A stretch of DNA of 64,000 nt from Paludibacter sp. (lineage in GTDB: Bacteria > Bacteroidota > Bacteroidia > Bacteroidales > Paludibacteraceae): the NCBI GenBank assembly GCA_019163375.1, contig JAFLKK010000004.1, positions 124,001-188,000 on the forward strand, written 5' to 3'. The position numbers were made by a program, and so were the translations under genes. Shown here in pieces: positions 36,801 through 46,458 of the stretch. The first letter of the stretch is position 1. Each line of letters opens with the position of its first letter. The notes below the pieces were generated by a model, which ran no database searches, had not been told where the DNA came from, and was given only the letters and a program-made list of their open reading frames with translations.

Positions 36801-37070
36801 GCATCCTATATATGAAACTATCAGCGTAGCACTTGAAGGAACAGAAAGCGAGAATTCGCCATTAAGATTAGCTATAGTACCACTCGTTGTACCACTTTGC
36901 TGTATGGTTGCACCTACAATCGGCTCTCCCTTTTCGTCAACAATTTGGCCCTTTACTGTTATATTGCCCGGCTGAGTTATTGACATCTGGTCGGTATTGC
37001 CGGTGCTTTCTGCATATGTTGCCGGTGCTAGCGCCAGCAGTCCTAATAGGAATAAATATGTATATTTCAT
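33861..37070 (-). CDS. susC: SusC/RagA-family TonB-linked outer membrane transporter
   Basis: The 1069-residue protein has a signal peptide and a carboxypeptidase-regulatory-like domain (about 37-120, ITVKGQIVDEKGEPIVGATI). A TonB-box-like segment LNQLVVIGYGTQRKVDLTG and a plug with the hallmark SLQVLKDASAAAIYGSRAANGVI follow, then a large barrel ending VMFGVRASF. It imports oligosaccharides in complex with SusD. The order is glycan-binding lipoprotein, susC, susD, GH43, GH43, with 27-bp gaps around susC, so one transcript is expected. Confidence 0.96.
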   Translation of the reverse strand: MKYTYLFLLGLLALAPATYAESTGNTDQMSITQPGNITVKGQIVDEKGEPIVGATIQQSGTTSGTIANLNGEFSLSVPSSATLIVSYIGCKKQEIAVENKTNLGKITLISDLKELNQLVVIGYGTQRKVDLTGSVAIVNTEDLKKVSNSNISSMLEGKVAGVQITTDGQPGADPTVRIRGIGSFGSTAPLYVVDGVPMGTTIRDFSPNDIESLQVLKDASAAAIYGSRAANGVIIVTTKQGKKNQPMRVDYSGYTGFDNVQKGVYDVMDSKQYGQYINTAFSNSNMSVPGGYDPTNANYLYNTDGSAKVNTDWFKEAFKTGVRQNHNVNLSGGGNNNTYNIGLDYYNQKGTMVGAGPNFERYTGRINNTMTAKFIKFKTSLVYSHSRQDNMALSNANEYVQGLYGSQYPVMASVLLTPPTIKAYDPSTWVLDDKISAATNYKYDSYGYGTYYDDVHGDLRVTNVLLENNLIRRNSTVDRIVASGSADVDLLDMVGRKNNNHKLNYILNVSYSRTTAKDLTFVPAFIQSTTNYLSKSDENLLEGYRSYSDALIENTLNYDGKIGRHHINALIGQTFERELFHTLTGKGVNMTEPYYLQVNNATTTSSASSESEHVLASYIGRLNYDFDGKYLISITGRRDGSSRLSAADRWGWFPSVSGGWRLDRESFFPVSESIMNLFKVRGSYGELGNENIGDYQYMDVMSRANYTYSFGNTKVTGSAISNYVNTAIKWEKKKSLDFGADLAFFNNQLEFTCDWYKNTSSDLLYSVPVPENAGATNQYVTMNAATMVNSGLEFLVAYHNHKNAVKYDISANLSTIKNKVTSLGVSNEPRTDGYCRTEVGREVGSFYGYVSEGLFQSQSEIDNQVNSAGTHITQDGAQPGDVKYADINNDGKITADDQTYLASGIPKVNFGFNARVEWKGFDLSVSAYGAAGFKAVDFVDVALHGSYGALNKSVDMLNAWTPDNTTTDVPRVAYKSTGSITNDMFSQRFIQNASYLKIANVELGYNFSDKWFGGYISGVRIYASAQNLATITKYKGFNVDFSGGTFTPGYNYSSYPTPQTVMFGVRASF

Positions 37071-37097
37071 TGTATGTGTATTTTATCTTAGTGATTA

Positions 37098-38783
37098 TTA
37101 TATAATTACGAGATATGATTCCTCTGTTACAAGTGCACAATTCAAATCAGAACTGTCTACAGTGATACCGGCATACTTTTGGGTATGTATTTCGCCGTTG
37201 GCATAAGTAACCGTGTAAAGTATATCTGCTGTATTGTTACCATTGTTTGTAACCTTAATCACTACTTTTGATCCACTGATGTTTGAGGTGAATGTACCAA
37301 AATCCCAGTCGTTTGTAGCCGTAGCTGTAGCATAACCAGTACCCCAGCCGAAGTTATCCATACGAACTACCCCATATTCTGTTTTGTCTGCTTTGCGCAG
37401 GATGGTGCAAGGGCTGTGCCAGTTAGAAACGTTATCGGAATAGCAGTACAGCGTAATTGTCTTACTTGCACCCGATGCAACATTATAATCTGAAGAGAAT
37501 GCTGTCCACCATGCGGTCGAAAAGTCATTAGCACCTACTTGGTCTATACCTTTTACAAGAGTTACCGGACAAGTTGTAGTAACTGTTTTCGATGCTCCGA
37601 CATACGAAATGAGAGCTGATTGAGAACCTGCTGAGGCTGTAATTTTTCCAAAAGTAAGCGTTGAGTTTGGAATAACGGCTTTTGATCCATCGGAATAGGT
37701 TGCTGTTACAGCAAGACCAGTTGTGTTGAAAATAATAGGGTCGCTGGAGTAGAAATAGTATTTCGTGAGATTAGGCGTTGTAGTAACATTCAGAGCTGTA
37801 ACTGACAGCGTAATATCCAGTGAGTAAAAGGTTGAAACAGCCTGAGTGTATGATCCTTGTTTGGTTTTGCTATATGCTACAATAACTGTTTTCTTACCTA
37901 CCGTAGTCATGTCAGGAATAGTATTGAATGATAAATCTTTAGAATCCACCACTTTAGATGATCCGTCGGAGAATGTAACAGTAGCAGTTGCTGAGCCCCA
38001 GTAGTCTTTATTACCTAATTCAACAAAGGTAGGAGTTCCTGTGACAACTATTGAAACTGGAGTAACATCGACTATCGTTGTAACTTTCGAAGGTATAAGA
38101 TATGCTTTTTTCATCACGAAATGGCTACCATCGCAAACTAAGAAAGCATTGATAGCTTCAGTGGCAGAGACAGGTTGTTGATATGTCTCGACCAGCGTAG
38201 TACCATTGGTTCCAACGGCAGTGGCTGTTACATATACATTTCCGGTAGAGGAATGATCAATGTCGATTGAAACACGGGCACCTTGCATTGTAGTGCGGAA
38301 GTCGTTCCAAATATCTCCATCTCCGTCAGTGTCGGGATAGTTCTGGGTAATCATTTTCAAATTAAAATCACTGTTACCCCAGCCGTAAGCATCAGAGCGG
38401 AGAGCAAAGTATTCTTTATAACTACTGGAAGAGCGATCGGCTATAGCATTGGCAACAACAAGATTCCAGTTATTCCAGTTACCTACACCTGTACCGTGGT
38501 TGATAAACTCCAAATGCAATAGTTTGTTGGATGGGATGGAGAAGTAATCAGAGAATGCTGTCCACCAGGCGGAACTGTTATCCTCGTTTCCCACGATTGC
38601 GGTATTAATGGTGACGTAAATTGTGTCACCTGTATTCGGTTTCGACGCAGCAATCGAGTCGATCTTGTTTAGCAGGTCAGAGGGGGAGTCAATTGAAAAG
38701 CTGTCCAATTGATCGCACCCAACTAAGCTAAAAGCCAAGACTACTGCACACATAGTGCGCATTATTAGTTTAGTGATTTTCAT
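37098..38783 (-). CDS. Surface glycan-binding-type lipoprotein with duplicated end domains and Ig-like centre
   Basis: Lipobox LVGC (Cys23) marks a lipoprotein of 561 residues. Two related domains lie at about 64-235 and 412-561. Both begin SxAWWTAFS, then NW and a (Y/F)GWG segment, and both end with a VTAT/YTVTYANG-like strand. Between them are two Ig-like domains (about 236-408, with TVTFSDGSSKVV and TYSDGSKAVIP). The position in the susCD operon and the aromatic-rich repeats suggest a glycan-binding accessory protein (SusE/F or SGBP role). I cannot name the family, and ligand binding is inferred. It precedes susC, whereas such genes usually follow susD. Confidence 0.75.
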   Translation of the reverse strand: MKITKLIMRTMCAVVLAFSLVGCDQLDSFSIDSPSDLLNKIDSIAASKPNTGDTIYVTINTAIVGNEDNSSAWWTAFSDYFSIPSNKLLHLEFINHGTGVGNWNNWNLVVANAIADRSSSSYKEYFALRSDAYGWGNSDFNLKMITQNYPDTDGDGDIWNDFRTTMQGARVSIDIDHSSTGNVYVTATAVGTNGTTLVETYQQPVSATEAINAFLVCDGSHFVMKKAYLIPSKVTTIVDVTPVSIVVTGTPTFVELGNKDYWGSATATVTFSDGSSKVVDSKDLSFNTIPDMTTVGKKTVIVAYSKTKQGSYTQAVSTFYSLDITLSVTALNVTTTPNLTKYYFYSSDPIIFNTTGLAVTATYSDGSKAVIPNSTLTFGKITASAGSQSALISYVGASKTVTTTCPVTLVKGIDQVGANDFSTAWWTAFSSDYNVASGASKTITLYCYSDNVSNWHSPCTILRKADKTEYGVVRMDNFGWGTGYATATATNDWDFGTFTSNISGSKVVIKVTNNGNNTADILYTVTYANGEIHTQKYAGITVDSSDLNCALVTEESYLVII

Positions 38784-39524
38784 AAAGTTAGAATTAATTG
38801 TGATTTGTATTAATATAATTATAACGTCAGGTTTACACCCACACGTTGATTCTGTTTCATAATAGGAATAGTAGTCTGGTTTTAGACCATATCTGAAATT
38901 CGACTATTTTGCTTTTAATCGTTTATAGGGGGTTAGATCTTCTTCCAATCAAGCACTCCTTCAATTCACAAAATTACATCAGTGGCTCCATTTCTTGATG
39001 TTCTGTACATAATTTTTTAGTTTTTGTGAATTTTCATATTTATAAATTAAAAGTGAAACAAGAGAAAATAATGGAATTGAACTAAGGGAAATGACGTGCT
39101 TTCATAACTTGATAATTTAAAATGATTAGAATATTTTAGTTGTGTTGTAAATATGTATTTCGTGAAGTTAGGACTAATGTTTAGCGTTGCTGAAATAAAT
39201 CTGGTAAAAAGTATTGATCACTAGTTTTTTCGCTACAAATATATGGATAGTAGATTGCAGCATCGTGAACATATGTTTATTTATAGTGGACAATTGTATA
39301 TAAAGAAAAAAAGAGGAACAAACTCAATTATCCACCTGTAGCTATAAATGTGCACATTCATAATTAATTGACTTTGAATTCCATAAACCTGTCTGTTCAA
39401 AGATGGTCACAAGCCAGGGGTGTTATGCGAAGATGTTGCTTGGCTTGCTTTGTTATTACAGAGAAGAATGTGTACAAAGTAAACTGAACTGAACAATGGC
39501 CAAGCATAGGGTATGTCCTGTACC
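38784..39524. other. Non-coding gap upstream of the susCD operon
   Basis: No gene is supported. On the minus strand, TAATTTTG (38976-38969) and TATATTTG (39244-39237) match the -7 promoter consensus, but neither has a good -33 partner. The operon promoter and the target of the hybrid regulator are expected in this stretch. Confidence 0.4.
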
Positions 39525-39576
39525 AGATAAAGAAGAGGTTTATTGAAATCTCTTTCAATAAACCTCTTCTTTATCT
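39525..39576 (-). terminator. Perfect 24-bp hairpin after the GH51 gene
   Basis: Arms 39525-39548 and 39553-39576 are exact inverted copies (core AAGAAGAGGTTTATTGAAA) with a TCTC loop. It begins 42 bp past the GH51 stop. There is no T-tract, but a stem this long should end or protect the transcript. Confidence 0.75.
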
Positions 39577-39618
39577 GATAAGTTGATAGCCCTTTATCTG
39601 AACTTATTGTTTAAACCA

Positions 39619-41574
39619 TTATAATTTCAAGGTGAACAGGTTGAACGATTTAGGAGCCAATTCTACTTCTAAGGTGTTTCCTGATACTTTGATTTCTTTT
39701 GTTGTAGGAACTACAGCGTTAGGATTGTCAAGTGTATTTTCCTGATCAGGATTTTCCGATTTCAAGGTGGTTTGCATACCACTGCGTTCGGCAGCTTTCA
39801 GACCATTAAACGAATAATTAATCTTCTTAGCTACATCCGATGTGTTGGCTATTTTCAGGATGATTTCGTTTTTTGTTTTATCCAGAGCCGACGAGGCATA
39901 AATTCCATCTTGTCCGGCAAGGGGTAATTTATTTTCAACGGTGGTCAATACATTAGTGCCTACATTGTGTCCGTAAAGTTGTTGAACATAATAGTTTGCA
40001 GATCGAACGCTTCTTAGATTGTCGAACCATATCAGATCGGGTTTCCATTGCCAGCCATCAACATGCGCAAATAGCGGTGCGTAAGTACACATCTGTACCA
40101 CATCGGCATTGCGCTCGAAACCGGTCATAAAGGCGGCTTCACAAAGCGCCGATTCGAAATTGTTCTTGCGGTTTTTAGGGTGACAAGCATATTCGCCGGC
40201 AAATACTTTCGGTCCTTTGCGGTCGTAGTTATCGTAGCGTTTGGCATTTGAAAGGAACCATTGAGGATCTTTATAATAATGCTCGTCAACGAGGTCGGCT
40301 TTCAGGCGTTTCATTTCACTCCACCCAAAATCAAAATCTTTACCATCAGGACTTGGACCTGAGCTACCAATAACTTTAATGTTTGGATGTTTAGCACGAA
40401 TGGCTTTCAAAAATGGGACTAAACGTTCAGGGTACAAGCTTCCCCATTGTTCGTTGCCCACGGCAATTAATTTTAAATTAAACGAAGCCGGATGACCCAT
40501 ATCAGCACGTAGTTTTCCCCATTTGGTATTTACATCGCCATTGGCAAATTCGATTAAATCGAGAGCGTCCTGAACATACGAATCCAAGTCATTTACACCT
40601 ACGTGGGCTTTATTATCGTGATTTTGGAATTGGCAGGAAAGTCCACAGCTGATTACCGGAAGTGGTTCTGCACCAATTTCTTCTGATAACTGAAAAAATT
40701 CATAGAAGCCCATACCGTACGATTGATAATAATCGGGGAAAAAGCGATGAGGGAAAGTGTATTCCCAGCGGTTTTCATTCAGTTTTCGATTTTCAACCTG
40801 ACCAACTGAGTTTTTCCATTGGTAGCGGGTTTCTAAATCGGTTCCTTCGACAATACAACCACCCGGGAAGCGGAAAACGCCCGGTTTAAGGTCGTACAAC
40901 GCTTGTGCTAAATCTTTGCGCAGGCCGTTTTCGCGTCCTTTCCAGGTGTCAACAGGGAAAACGGACACATGCTCTAAGTCAAGACTCCCTTTTGAATTCA
41001 GGAAAATGCGCAGTTTTGCTTTTGGTTCAAGGGTAGTTGATTTTAGGACTACCTGATATTTTTTCCATTCTTTAGAGTCGACAGTGATATTTTGCGACGA
41101 AAGAACAGCACTTGTTGGATCAATAAATTCAATACGAATACTTTCCGTAGCATTTCCGGCTGCAGCGCGTGCCCATACCGAGAAACGATAGTCGGCATCT
41201 TTTTTCAATCCAAATCCAAAGAATCCCTCGTTGTCCATACCGGTGCGTTTTTCATCATGACCGGGATAGGATAGACGTACATAATGAGGATTATTGGCAA
41301 ATGGACCGTCATTTTTTACTTCTACGTTGCCAAAAGTAGTCCAGCCCAGCAGGCTTTGAGGAAATTCGAATGAACGATTTTTTACCATTTCGGCATATAA
41401 ACCGCCATCGGCTCCGTAATTAATATCCTCGAAGAAAATGCCGTACATAGTCTTCTGAATGGGTGATCCCGGTTTTTTTACATCTACAGAGATGTTGTGC
41501 GTTTGGGCAGTAATCAGTTGTGTTCCCAATACTATGGAAAGGGCCAACACAGCTAACGATCTAGTTTTTTTCAT
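39619..41574 (-). CDS. GH51 alpha-L-arabinofuranosidase
   Basis: The secreted enzyme (651 aa) removes terminal arabinofuranose from arabinan or arabinoxylan side chains. It has a signal peptide (to about residue 23), an N-terminal segment with the GH51 phrase MYGIFFEDINYGADGGLYAEMVKNRSFE, and a carbohydrate-binding-like insert (about 75-205). The catalytic barrel has acid/base Glu375 (AVGNEQWG) and nucleophile Glu461 (VFAGEYACH). A C-terminal beta domain ends FNLFTLKL. It lies between the regulator and the susCD operon on the same strand, and has its own terminator. Confidence 0.95.
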   Translation of the reverse strand: MKKTRSLAVLALSIVLGTQLITAQTHNISVDVKKPGSPIQKTMYGIFFEDINYGADGGLYAEMVKNRSFEFPQSLLGWTTFGNVEVKNDGPFANNPHYVRLSYPGHDEKRTGMDNEGFFGFGLKKDADYRFSVWARAAAGNATESIRIEFIDPTSAVLSSQNITVDSKEWKKYQVVLKSTTLEPKAKLRIFLNSKGSLDLEHVSVFPVDTWKGRENGLRKDLAQALYDLKPGVFRFPGGCIVEGTDLETRYQWKNSVGQVENRKLNENRWEYTFPHRFFPDYYQSYGMGFYEFFQLSEEIGAEPLPVISCGLSCQFQNHDNKAHVGVNDLDSYVQDALDLIEFANGDVNTKWGKLRADMGHPASFNLKLIAVGNEQWGSLYPERLVPFLKAIRAKHPNIKVIGSSGPSPDGKDFDFGWSEMKRLKADLVDEHYYKDPQWFLSNAKRYDNYDRKGPKVFAGEYACHPKNRKNNFESALCEAAFMTGFERNADVVQMCTYAPLFAHVDGWQWKPDLIWFDNLRSVRSANYYVQQLYGHNVGTNVLTTVENKLPLAGQDGIYASSALDKTKNEIILKIANTSDVAKKINYSFNGLKAAERSGMQTTLKSENPDQENTLDNPNAVVPTTKEIKVSGNTLEVELAPKSFNLFTLKL

Positions 41575-41711
41575 ATATGATTAATTAGTTGTTTTTTTAC
41601 ACTACAAAGAAATTAAAAAAATATTGAATTTTGGTGGACAAAAATTGCTTTTTGGAGTAAAAATATACAAAAAGCCTGATATAAATACCTGAAATGCAAT
41701 AATGGCATGCA

Positions 41712-41768
41712 TTGAATACATAGCGACCGTATCACCGATGTCAGGGTTCTATACATTTATGTATTCAA
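41712..41768. repeat. Inverted repeat upstream of the GH51 gene
   Basis: TTGAATACATA (41712-41722) and TATGTATTCAA (41758-41768) are perfect 11-bp inverse copies around 35 bp. It could be a regulator site for the GH51 promoter or a stem in the transcript leaving the regulator gene. Confidence 0.45.
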
Positions 41769-41771
41769 CGT

Positions 41772-41819
41772 CCATAAATTAGAATTCGACAATAATTAAT
41801 TATGCGAATTTATTTATGG
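41772..41819 (-). terminator. Long interrupted hairpin after the hybrid regulator gene
   Basis: CCATAAAT, AATTCG and the palindrome ATAATTAATTAT (41792-41803) pair with CGAATT and ATTTATGG in a 48-bp interrupted dyad. It starts 27 bp past the regulator stop. No T-tract is present. Confidence 0.5.
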
Positions 41820-41845
41820 CTTTCAATAAATTAGCTGATTGACAC

Positions 41846-44800
41846 TTAATTTGCAGATTCTTCGTCGAGAAATGCACTTGGCTGCGTCCCAAAATGTTTT
41901 GTAAAGCAGCGCGTAAAATATTTCGGATCGTTGAACCCTACTTCGTAGGCAATCTCCGAAATATTCAACGAATGGTTTACCCTGTTTTTGATGATCAATT
42001 CGCGGGCAATGTTCAATCGATAAACACGAATGAACCTGCTGGCAGATTGTCCGGCCAGATTCTTTAGCTTTTTGTGAAGCAAACTTCTGCTGATGCCCAT
42101 CACCTCGATAAATTCAGTGACATCAAAATCAGGATTGGTATAGTTTTCTTTTATAACTTTCAATGCCTTGTCGATGAATTTTTTGTCGAGCGATTCGCTT
42201 TTGAAATTCAACGCCTCGGTATCCATGCTCTCGGCAAAGTTCAATTGCTTCCGGTTTCGTTTCTCGCTCAGATTTTGGATAATGGCCTTAAGTAAATCTT
42301 CATCAAAGGGTTTTACCAGAAACGCATCGGCACCAATATTAAAGCTCTCAATTTGCGTGTCGGTTGCCGATTTTGCGGTGAGCAATATCACCGGAATGTG
42401 CGAAGTGGTAAAGTTCGTTTTCACTCGTTTACAAAATTCCATACCGTCCATTTCGGGCATCATGATGTCGCTTATAATCAAATCGGGTTGATACCGGTTG
42501 GTAACTTCCAACCCTACAACACCGTTTGGAGCTTCCAGCACATTGAATTCTGTGATTAATATCGAACGGATATACTGACGCATATCGCTATTGTCCTCCA
42601 CGATGAGCAGAATGGGCTTGTTTTTTGCATTGTCGCCCAAAACCTCATCCTGAAATGGTAATTCATTGGCCACGTACATTTCTTCCGAGTTGCCATCGGT
42701 AGAAACTACTGTTGTCAGCCTGCGTTCGATAGGGATAATAAACCTGAAACTGGAGCCGCCGGACGATTGGTTGCGAGCTTCAATTTTCCCGTTGTGTAAT
42801 TGAATGATGCGCTTGCAGAGAAAAAGACCTATGCCGGTTCCGCTTTGTCCGTAGCCCGAGTAGCTCTGGTTCTGTTTCGACTGAAAGAAACGATCGAAAA
42901 TTTTCTCCAAATCTTCTTCAGGAATTCCTTTTCCGGTATCTTTTACGGCCACATACAGTCGTTCTTTTTGATCGGAACGGTCGGTGTAGGTACTCGCAAT
43001 TATGCTAATCCGCCCTCTGTCCGGTGTAAATTTAATGGCGTTGGATAGGAGATTTCCGATCACTTTTTGCATATTGTCGCGGTCGAAAAGAAATTCGGGC
43101 GGATTGATGCGGTACTGCTTGCTGAACGTAATGCCACGTTCTTTCACTAAATCTTCGAAAGGTAAAATCAAATCATCCAAAAATTCAACAAAATTCTGTT
43201 GTGTTTTTACCAACTCCATTTTACCCGAATCTACTTTGCGGAAGTCCATGAGTTGATTGATCAATGCCAACAGCAAGCGTGAATTTCGTTTCACAATATT
43301 CAACTGTTCCAATACCTTTGGATTCGTGCTTAGTTTCAGCGAACGTTCAACCGGCCCTAGAATCAGCGTGATGGGCGTTCTGAACTCATGGGTAATATTA
43401 GTAAAGAAGGAAATTTTGTCGATATTGGCTTCTTGTACTTTTTTGGAAAGTGTAATTAATTGTTCTTTTTGATGTGTGATTTTCTGATTTTGGGTAACTA
43501 ACATCTCGTTTTGGCGCGACACTTCTTCCTGATGCTCAATGAGCACTTCCATATTCGATTTTAGCTGATGAGCCTGTTCTTCGAGCATTTCTTTTTGCTG
43601 CTCAATTTCGCGGGTACGCTCCTCCACTAGTTGTTTAAGCTGAATTTTTTGTTTCTTCAATAAATTAATACGATGAACCGAATACTGATAGACACCATAG
43701 CTTATTGAACTTATGAATAGCAATAAGAACCACCATGTTTTGTAGAATGGAGGAATTACCTTGATGTGGAGCGTTGTTGCTTCGTCCGACCAAATACCAT
43801 CGGTGTTCGTGCATCTTATCTCCAATTCATAGTCGCCATATTTTATGTTGGTAAAGTTGGCAAACCGGCGGTCGGAACCTACCTCTGTCCAGTTATTGTC
43901 AAAGCCTTTCAGACGGTAAGCGTATTTGATTTTGTCGGCCATGTTGTAGCACAGTGCCGAGAATTCAATGCTGAAGGCTTTGTCAGATTCTTTCAGTTCT
44001 ATCTGATTCAGATTTGTTCCCTCAAATTTTAAGTAGCGTTCGGAATCTTTCGAGTTCGGAGGGAAAACATCTTCGTTCAACACTTTTATTCTGGTGATGG
44101 ATGCTTTGTTTTTAATCAGCACCGGGGTCGATTTTAATGGATCGAAACTGGTAAAGCCGGCCATGTTCCCAAAATACATTTTTCCGTCGGAACCTTTAAA
44201 ATAGGAGTCCCAATAAAATTGATTTGATTTTAGTCCATCTACAGTGGTAAAACTCCGATTGCTGTTTTTGGTTGGATCGTAGGCACATAGTCCTTTATCG
44301 GTGCTGAGCCATATTCTGCCTGCATCGTCTTCAAGCATTCCATAAATCACATTGTCCAACAGACCGGTAGTTTCGTTGAAATTCTGGAACTTCATCTTAT
44401 TCCCGCTTTCGTTCAGGCTGTAAATTCCATTTCCATTCGTCCCAAACCACAAACGACCTTCTTTGGTTTCGAGTATGCAATTTATCTTAACTATACGGCG
44501 CGACGAGGGGTTGTTCAGTTCATAACGGAAATGTTTGTAATATACTTTATTGCGACTTATATTTGTTTTGTTCAGGTAGATACAAAACAGACCATTGGCG
44601 GTACCTACCCATAATCTTCGATTTTTGTCGATGTACATTCCGGTGATAAACTTAAACATTTTTTCTACCGGTAAATAGTTTAATACATGGGTGAATTTCC
44701 CGGTATCCAGATTCAGGTAATCTAGTCCCGATCGAGTGCCAATCCACAAGGCATGATTCTTTTCATCGGAAGCCATGGCCGCAACGAAATCATTTAGGAT

Positions 44801-46153
44801 GGTATTATTTGATGTTGGATCGTTGTAGAATTGCTGAAATTTAGGGTTGTTTTTATCTTTGTATTTCATCAGGTTGATGCCTTTTCCCCACGTTGCAAAC
44901 CAATAGTCGCCCCGATAATCCTGACAGATGCAGCTGACCGAATTGTGGCTCAGCGAAGTTGGATTTCCGAGTTGAGTGTAGTAATGCGAAAAATCGGTTG
45001 ACCCTTTTTTACGGAGGTTTAGCCCACCTTCCACCGTTCCCACCCACAAATCTCCGGCTTTATCTTCGTAAATGGAGTTTACCGGGTTTTTTGAGATGCT
45101 TGCTTTGTTGTGTGGCGAATGAACCACATTGTTGAACATATTCACATCGGGTGTCAGGAGATTAATACCACCTTTTTCGGTCCCGATCCATATCGAATTG
45201 TCGTCAACAAACAGGCAACTGGTAAAATTATTGTTGAGTGTTACACCACTGGAATTGCTTTCGGAGGTGATGTGTTCAAATTTATCAGTGCGATAATCGT
45301 AAATATTTAGCCCGATAAGTGTGGCAATGAGAAGTTGACCGTTTCTGTTTTTGTTAATATCGGTCACAAAACTGGACGATATGGTGTTTGGCTTTAGCGG
45401 ATTGATGACATATAGAGTTGAGGTTTCTGTACCCGGGTCATATTTATAAAGCCCCAGCGATGTGCCCACCCAGATTAATCCATTATCGTAATAAATGACA
45501 TTCACAAATCCGAGAAGATTTCTCAATTTATCTCCGGCAGTTACTTTTTTATAAATACCGTTACTTCCTCTTATCAAACGGCACACTTGATTGTCGATTC
45601 CGAGATAAATACTCCCATTTAATCGTAATAAAGCGGTAATTGTCGAGGTACTCCGATAGATGATTTCTGTTTGAATATTGTTGTCGGAATCGTAATGTAG
45701 TTTTGCCAATCCTTTGTCATAAACAATCCAAATATCGCCCATTTCATCCTTCTTTATGATGCTGATGGTACTCGAATTCAGGTTCAGCTTAGCATCCAAC
45801 ATTTCGTTGGCACTAACAATTTTTCCTGTTTGAAAATTGAAAAAATTGAGTCCGTTTTCCGTTCCAATCCATAGGTTACCATTCACATCTTCTTCTACGC
45901 AATGCACGTTGTCACTTTGTAGAGCATTTCCGGAGTTTCTACTGTTGAAATGGATAAAATCGTACCCATCGTACCTGTCGAGTCCATTGCTGGTTGCAAT
46001 CCACATAAAACCATGCGAATCCCTGAATATTTGGGTCACCAGATTTCGCGACAGGCCGTCATCGGCTGTCAGGTAGTTGATCTTATAGGGTAATGACCAT
46101 GATGGAATCGCACCCAGAAGTACGAATATGGTCAGAAGAAGTATCTTTTTCAT
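41846..46153 (-). CDS. Hybrid two-component system regulator (sensor kinase, receiver and AraC output in one protein)
   Basis: This 1435-residue inner-membrane protein should sense an arabinan breakdown product and activate the locus. A signal segment (1 to about 20) leads to two sets of periplasmic Reg_prop propeller repeats (about 25-690, for example GLSRNLVTQIFRDSHGFMWIAT) and a Y_Y_Y domain (about 705-795). One transmembrane helix is at about 804-826 and a coiled coil follows. A HisKA domain has His922 (ITHEFRTP), and a HATPase domain has GTGIGLFLCKRI. The receiver has Asp1229 (ISDIMMPEMDG), and a C-terminal AraC helix-turn-helix ends the protein. All phosphotransfer residues are intact. 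Confidence 0.96.
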   Translation of the reverse strand: MKKILLLTIFVLLGAIPSWSLPYKINYLTADDGLSRNLVTQIFRDSHGFMWIATSNGLDRYDGYDFIHFNSRNSGNALQSDNVHCVEEDVNGNLWIGTENGLNFFNFQTGKIVSANEMLDAKLNLNSSTISIIKKDEMGDIWIVYDKGLAKLHYDSDNNIQTEIIYRSTSTITALLRLNGSIYLGIDNQVCRLIRGSNGIYKKVTAGDKLRNLLGFVNVIYYDNGLIWVGTSLGLYKYDPGTETSTLYVINPLKPNTISSSFVTDINKNRNGQLLIATLIGLNIYDYRTDKFEHITSESNSSGVTLNNNFTSCLFVDDNSIWIGTEKGGINLLTPDVNMFNNVVHSPHNKASISKNPVNSIYEDKAGDLWVGTVEGGLNLRKKGSTDFSHYYTQLGNPTSLSHNSVSCICQDYRGDYWFATWGKGINLMKYKDKNNPKFQQFYNDPTSNNTILNDFVAAMASDEKNHALWIGTRSGLDYLNLDTGKFTHVLNYLPVEKMFKFITGMYIDKNRRLWVGTANGLFCIYLNKTNISRNKVYYKHFRYELNNPSSRRIVKINCILETKEGRLWFGTNGNGIYSLNESGNKMKFQNFNETTGLLDNVIYGMLEDDAGRIWLSTDKGLCAYDPTKNSNRSFTTVDGLKSNQFYWDSYFKGSDGKMYFGNMAGFTSFDPLKSTPVLIKNKASITRIKVLNEDVFPPNSKDSERYLKFEGTNLNQIELKESDKAFSIEFSALCYNMADKIKYAYRLKGFDNNWTEVGSDRRFANFTNIKYGDYELEIRCTNTDGIWSDEATTLHIKVIPPFYKTWWFLLLFISSISYGVYQYSVHRINLLKKQKIQLKQLVEERTREIEQQKEMLEEQAHQLKSNMEVLIEHQEEVSRQNEMLVTQNQKITHQKEQLITLSKKVQEANIDKISFFTNITHEFRTPITLILGPVERSLKLSTNPKVLEQLNIVKRNSRLLLALINQLMDFRKVDSGKMELVKTQQNFVEFLDDLILPFEDLVKERGITFSKQYRINPPEFLFDRDNMQKVIGNLLSNAIKFTPDRGRISIIASTYTDRSDQKERLYVAVKDTGKGIPEEDLEKIFDRFFQSKQNQSYSGYGQSGTGIGLFLCKRIIQLHNGKIEARNQSSGGSSFRFIIPIERRLTTVVSTDGNSEEMYVANELPFQDEVLGDNAKNKPILLIVEDNSDMRQYIRSILITEFNVLEAPNGVVGLEVTNRYQPDLIISDIMMPEMDGMEFCKRVKTNFTTSHIPVILLTAKSATDTQIESFNIGADAFLVKPFDEDLLKAIIQNLSEKRNRKQLNFAESMDTEALNFKSESLDKKFIDKALKVIKENYTNPDFDVTEFIEVMGISRSLLHKKLKNLAGQSASRFIRVYRLNIARELIIKNRVNHSLNISEIAYEVGFNDPKYFTRCFTKHFGTQPSAFLDEESAN

Positions 46154-46458
46154 GCAATAGACTAAAAGTTAGCTACGAAAATAATTAAAATATCTTGTTT
46201 GGATAGAGGATAAATGTTTTTAAAAAGAGGATAATTTGAAAAGATTGTTTTCTAGAACATGTTTCTGGGATATAAATAGTTGTTGTTTAGTTGTTTATTG
46301 GGTGCTGGATAAGCGTATCAAAATTAAGTACTATTTTGGGAATAATGGTATATTTTATTTCGGACTATGAAAATATTCTATATGAATTTTATTTTAAGTG
46401 AAATTGCCAGCAAGTTTTTTTATTGATAAAGTTCGAGGGTTTAATCCGGAAATTGTAA
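46154..46458. other. Non-coding stretch upstream of the regulator gene
   Basis: TAATTTTG (46326-46319, minus strand) could be a -7 element for the regulator, but I see no -33 partner. Nothing else is recognised. Confidence 0.35.
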
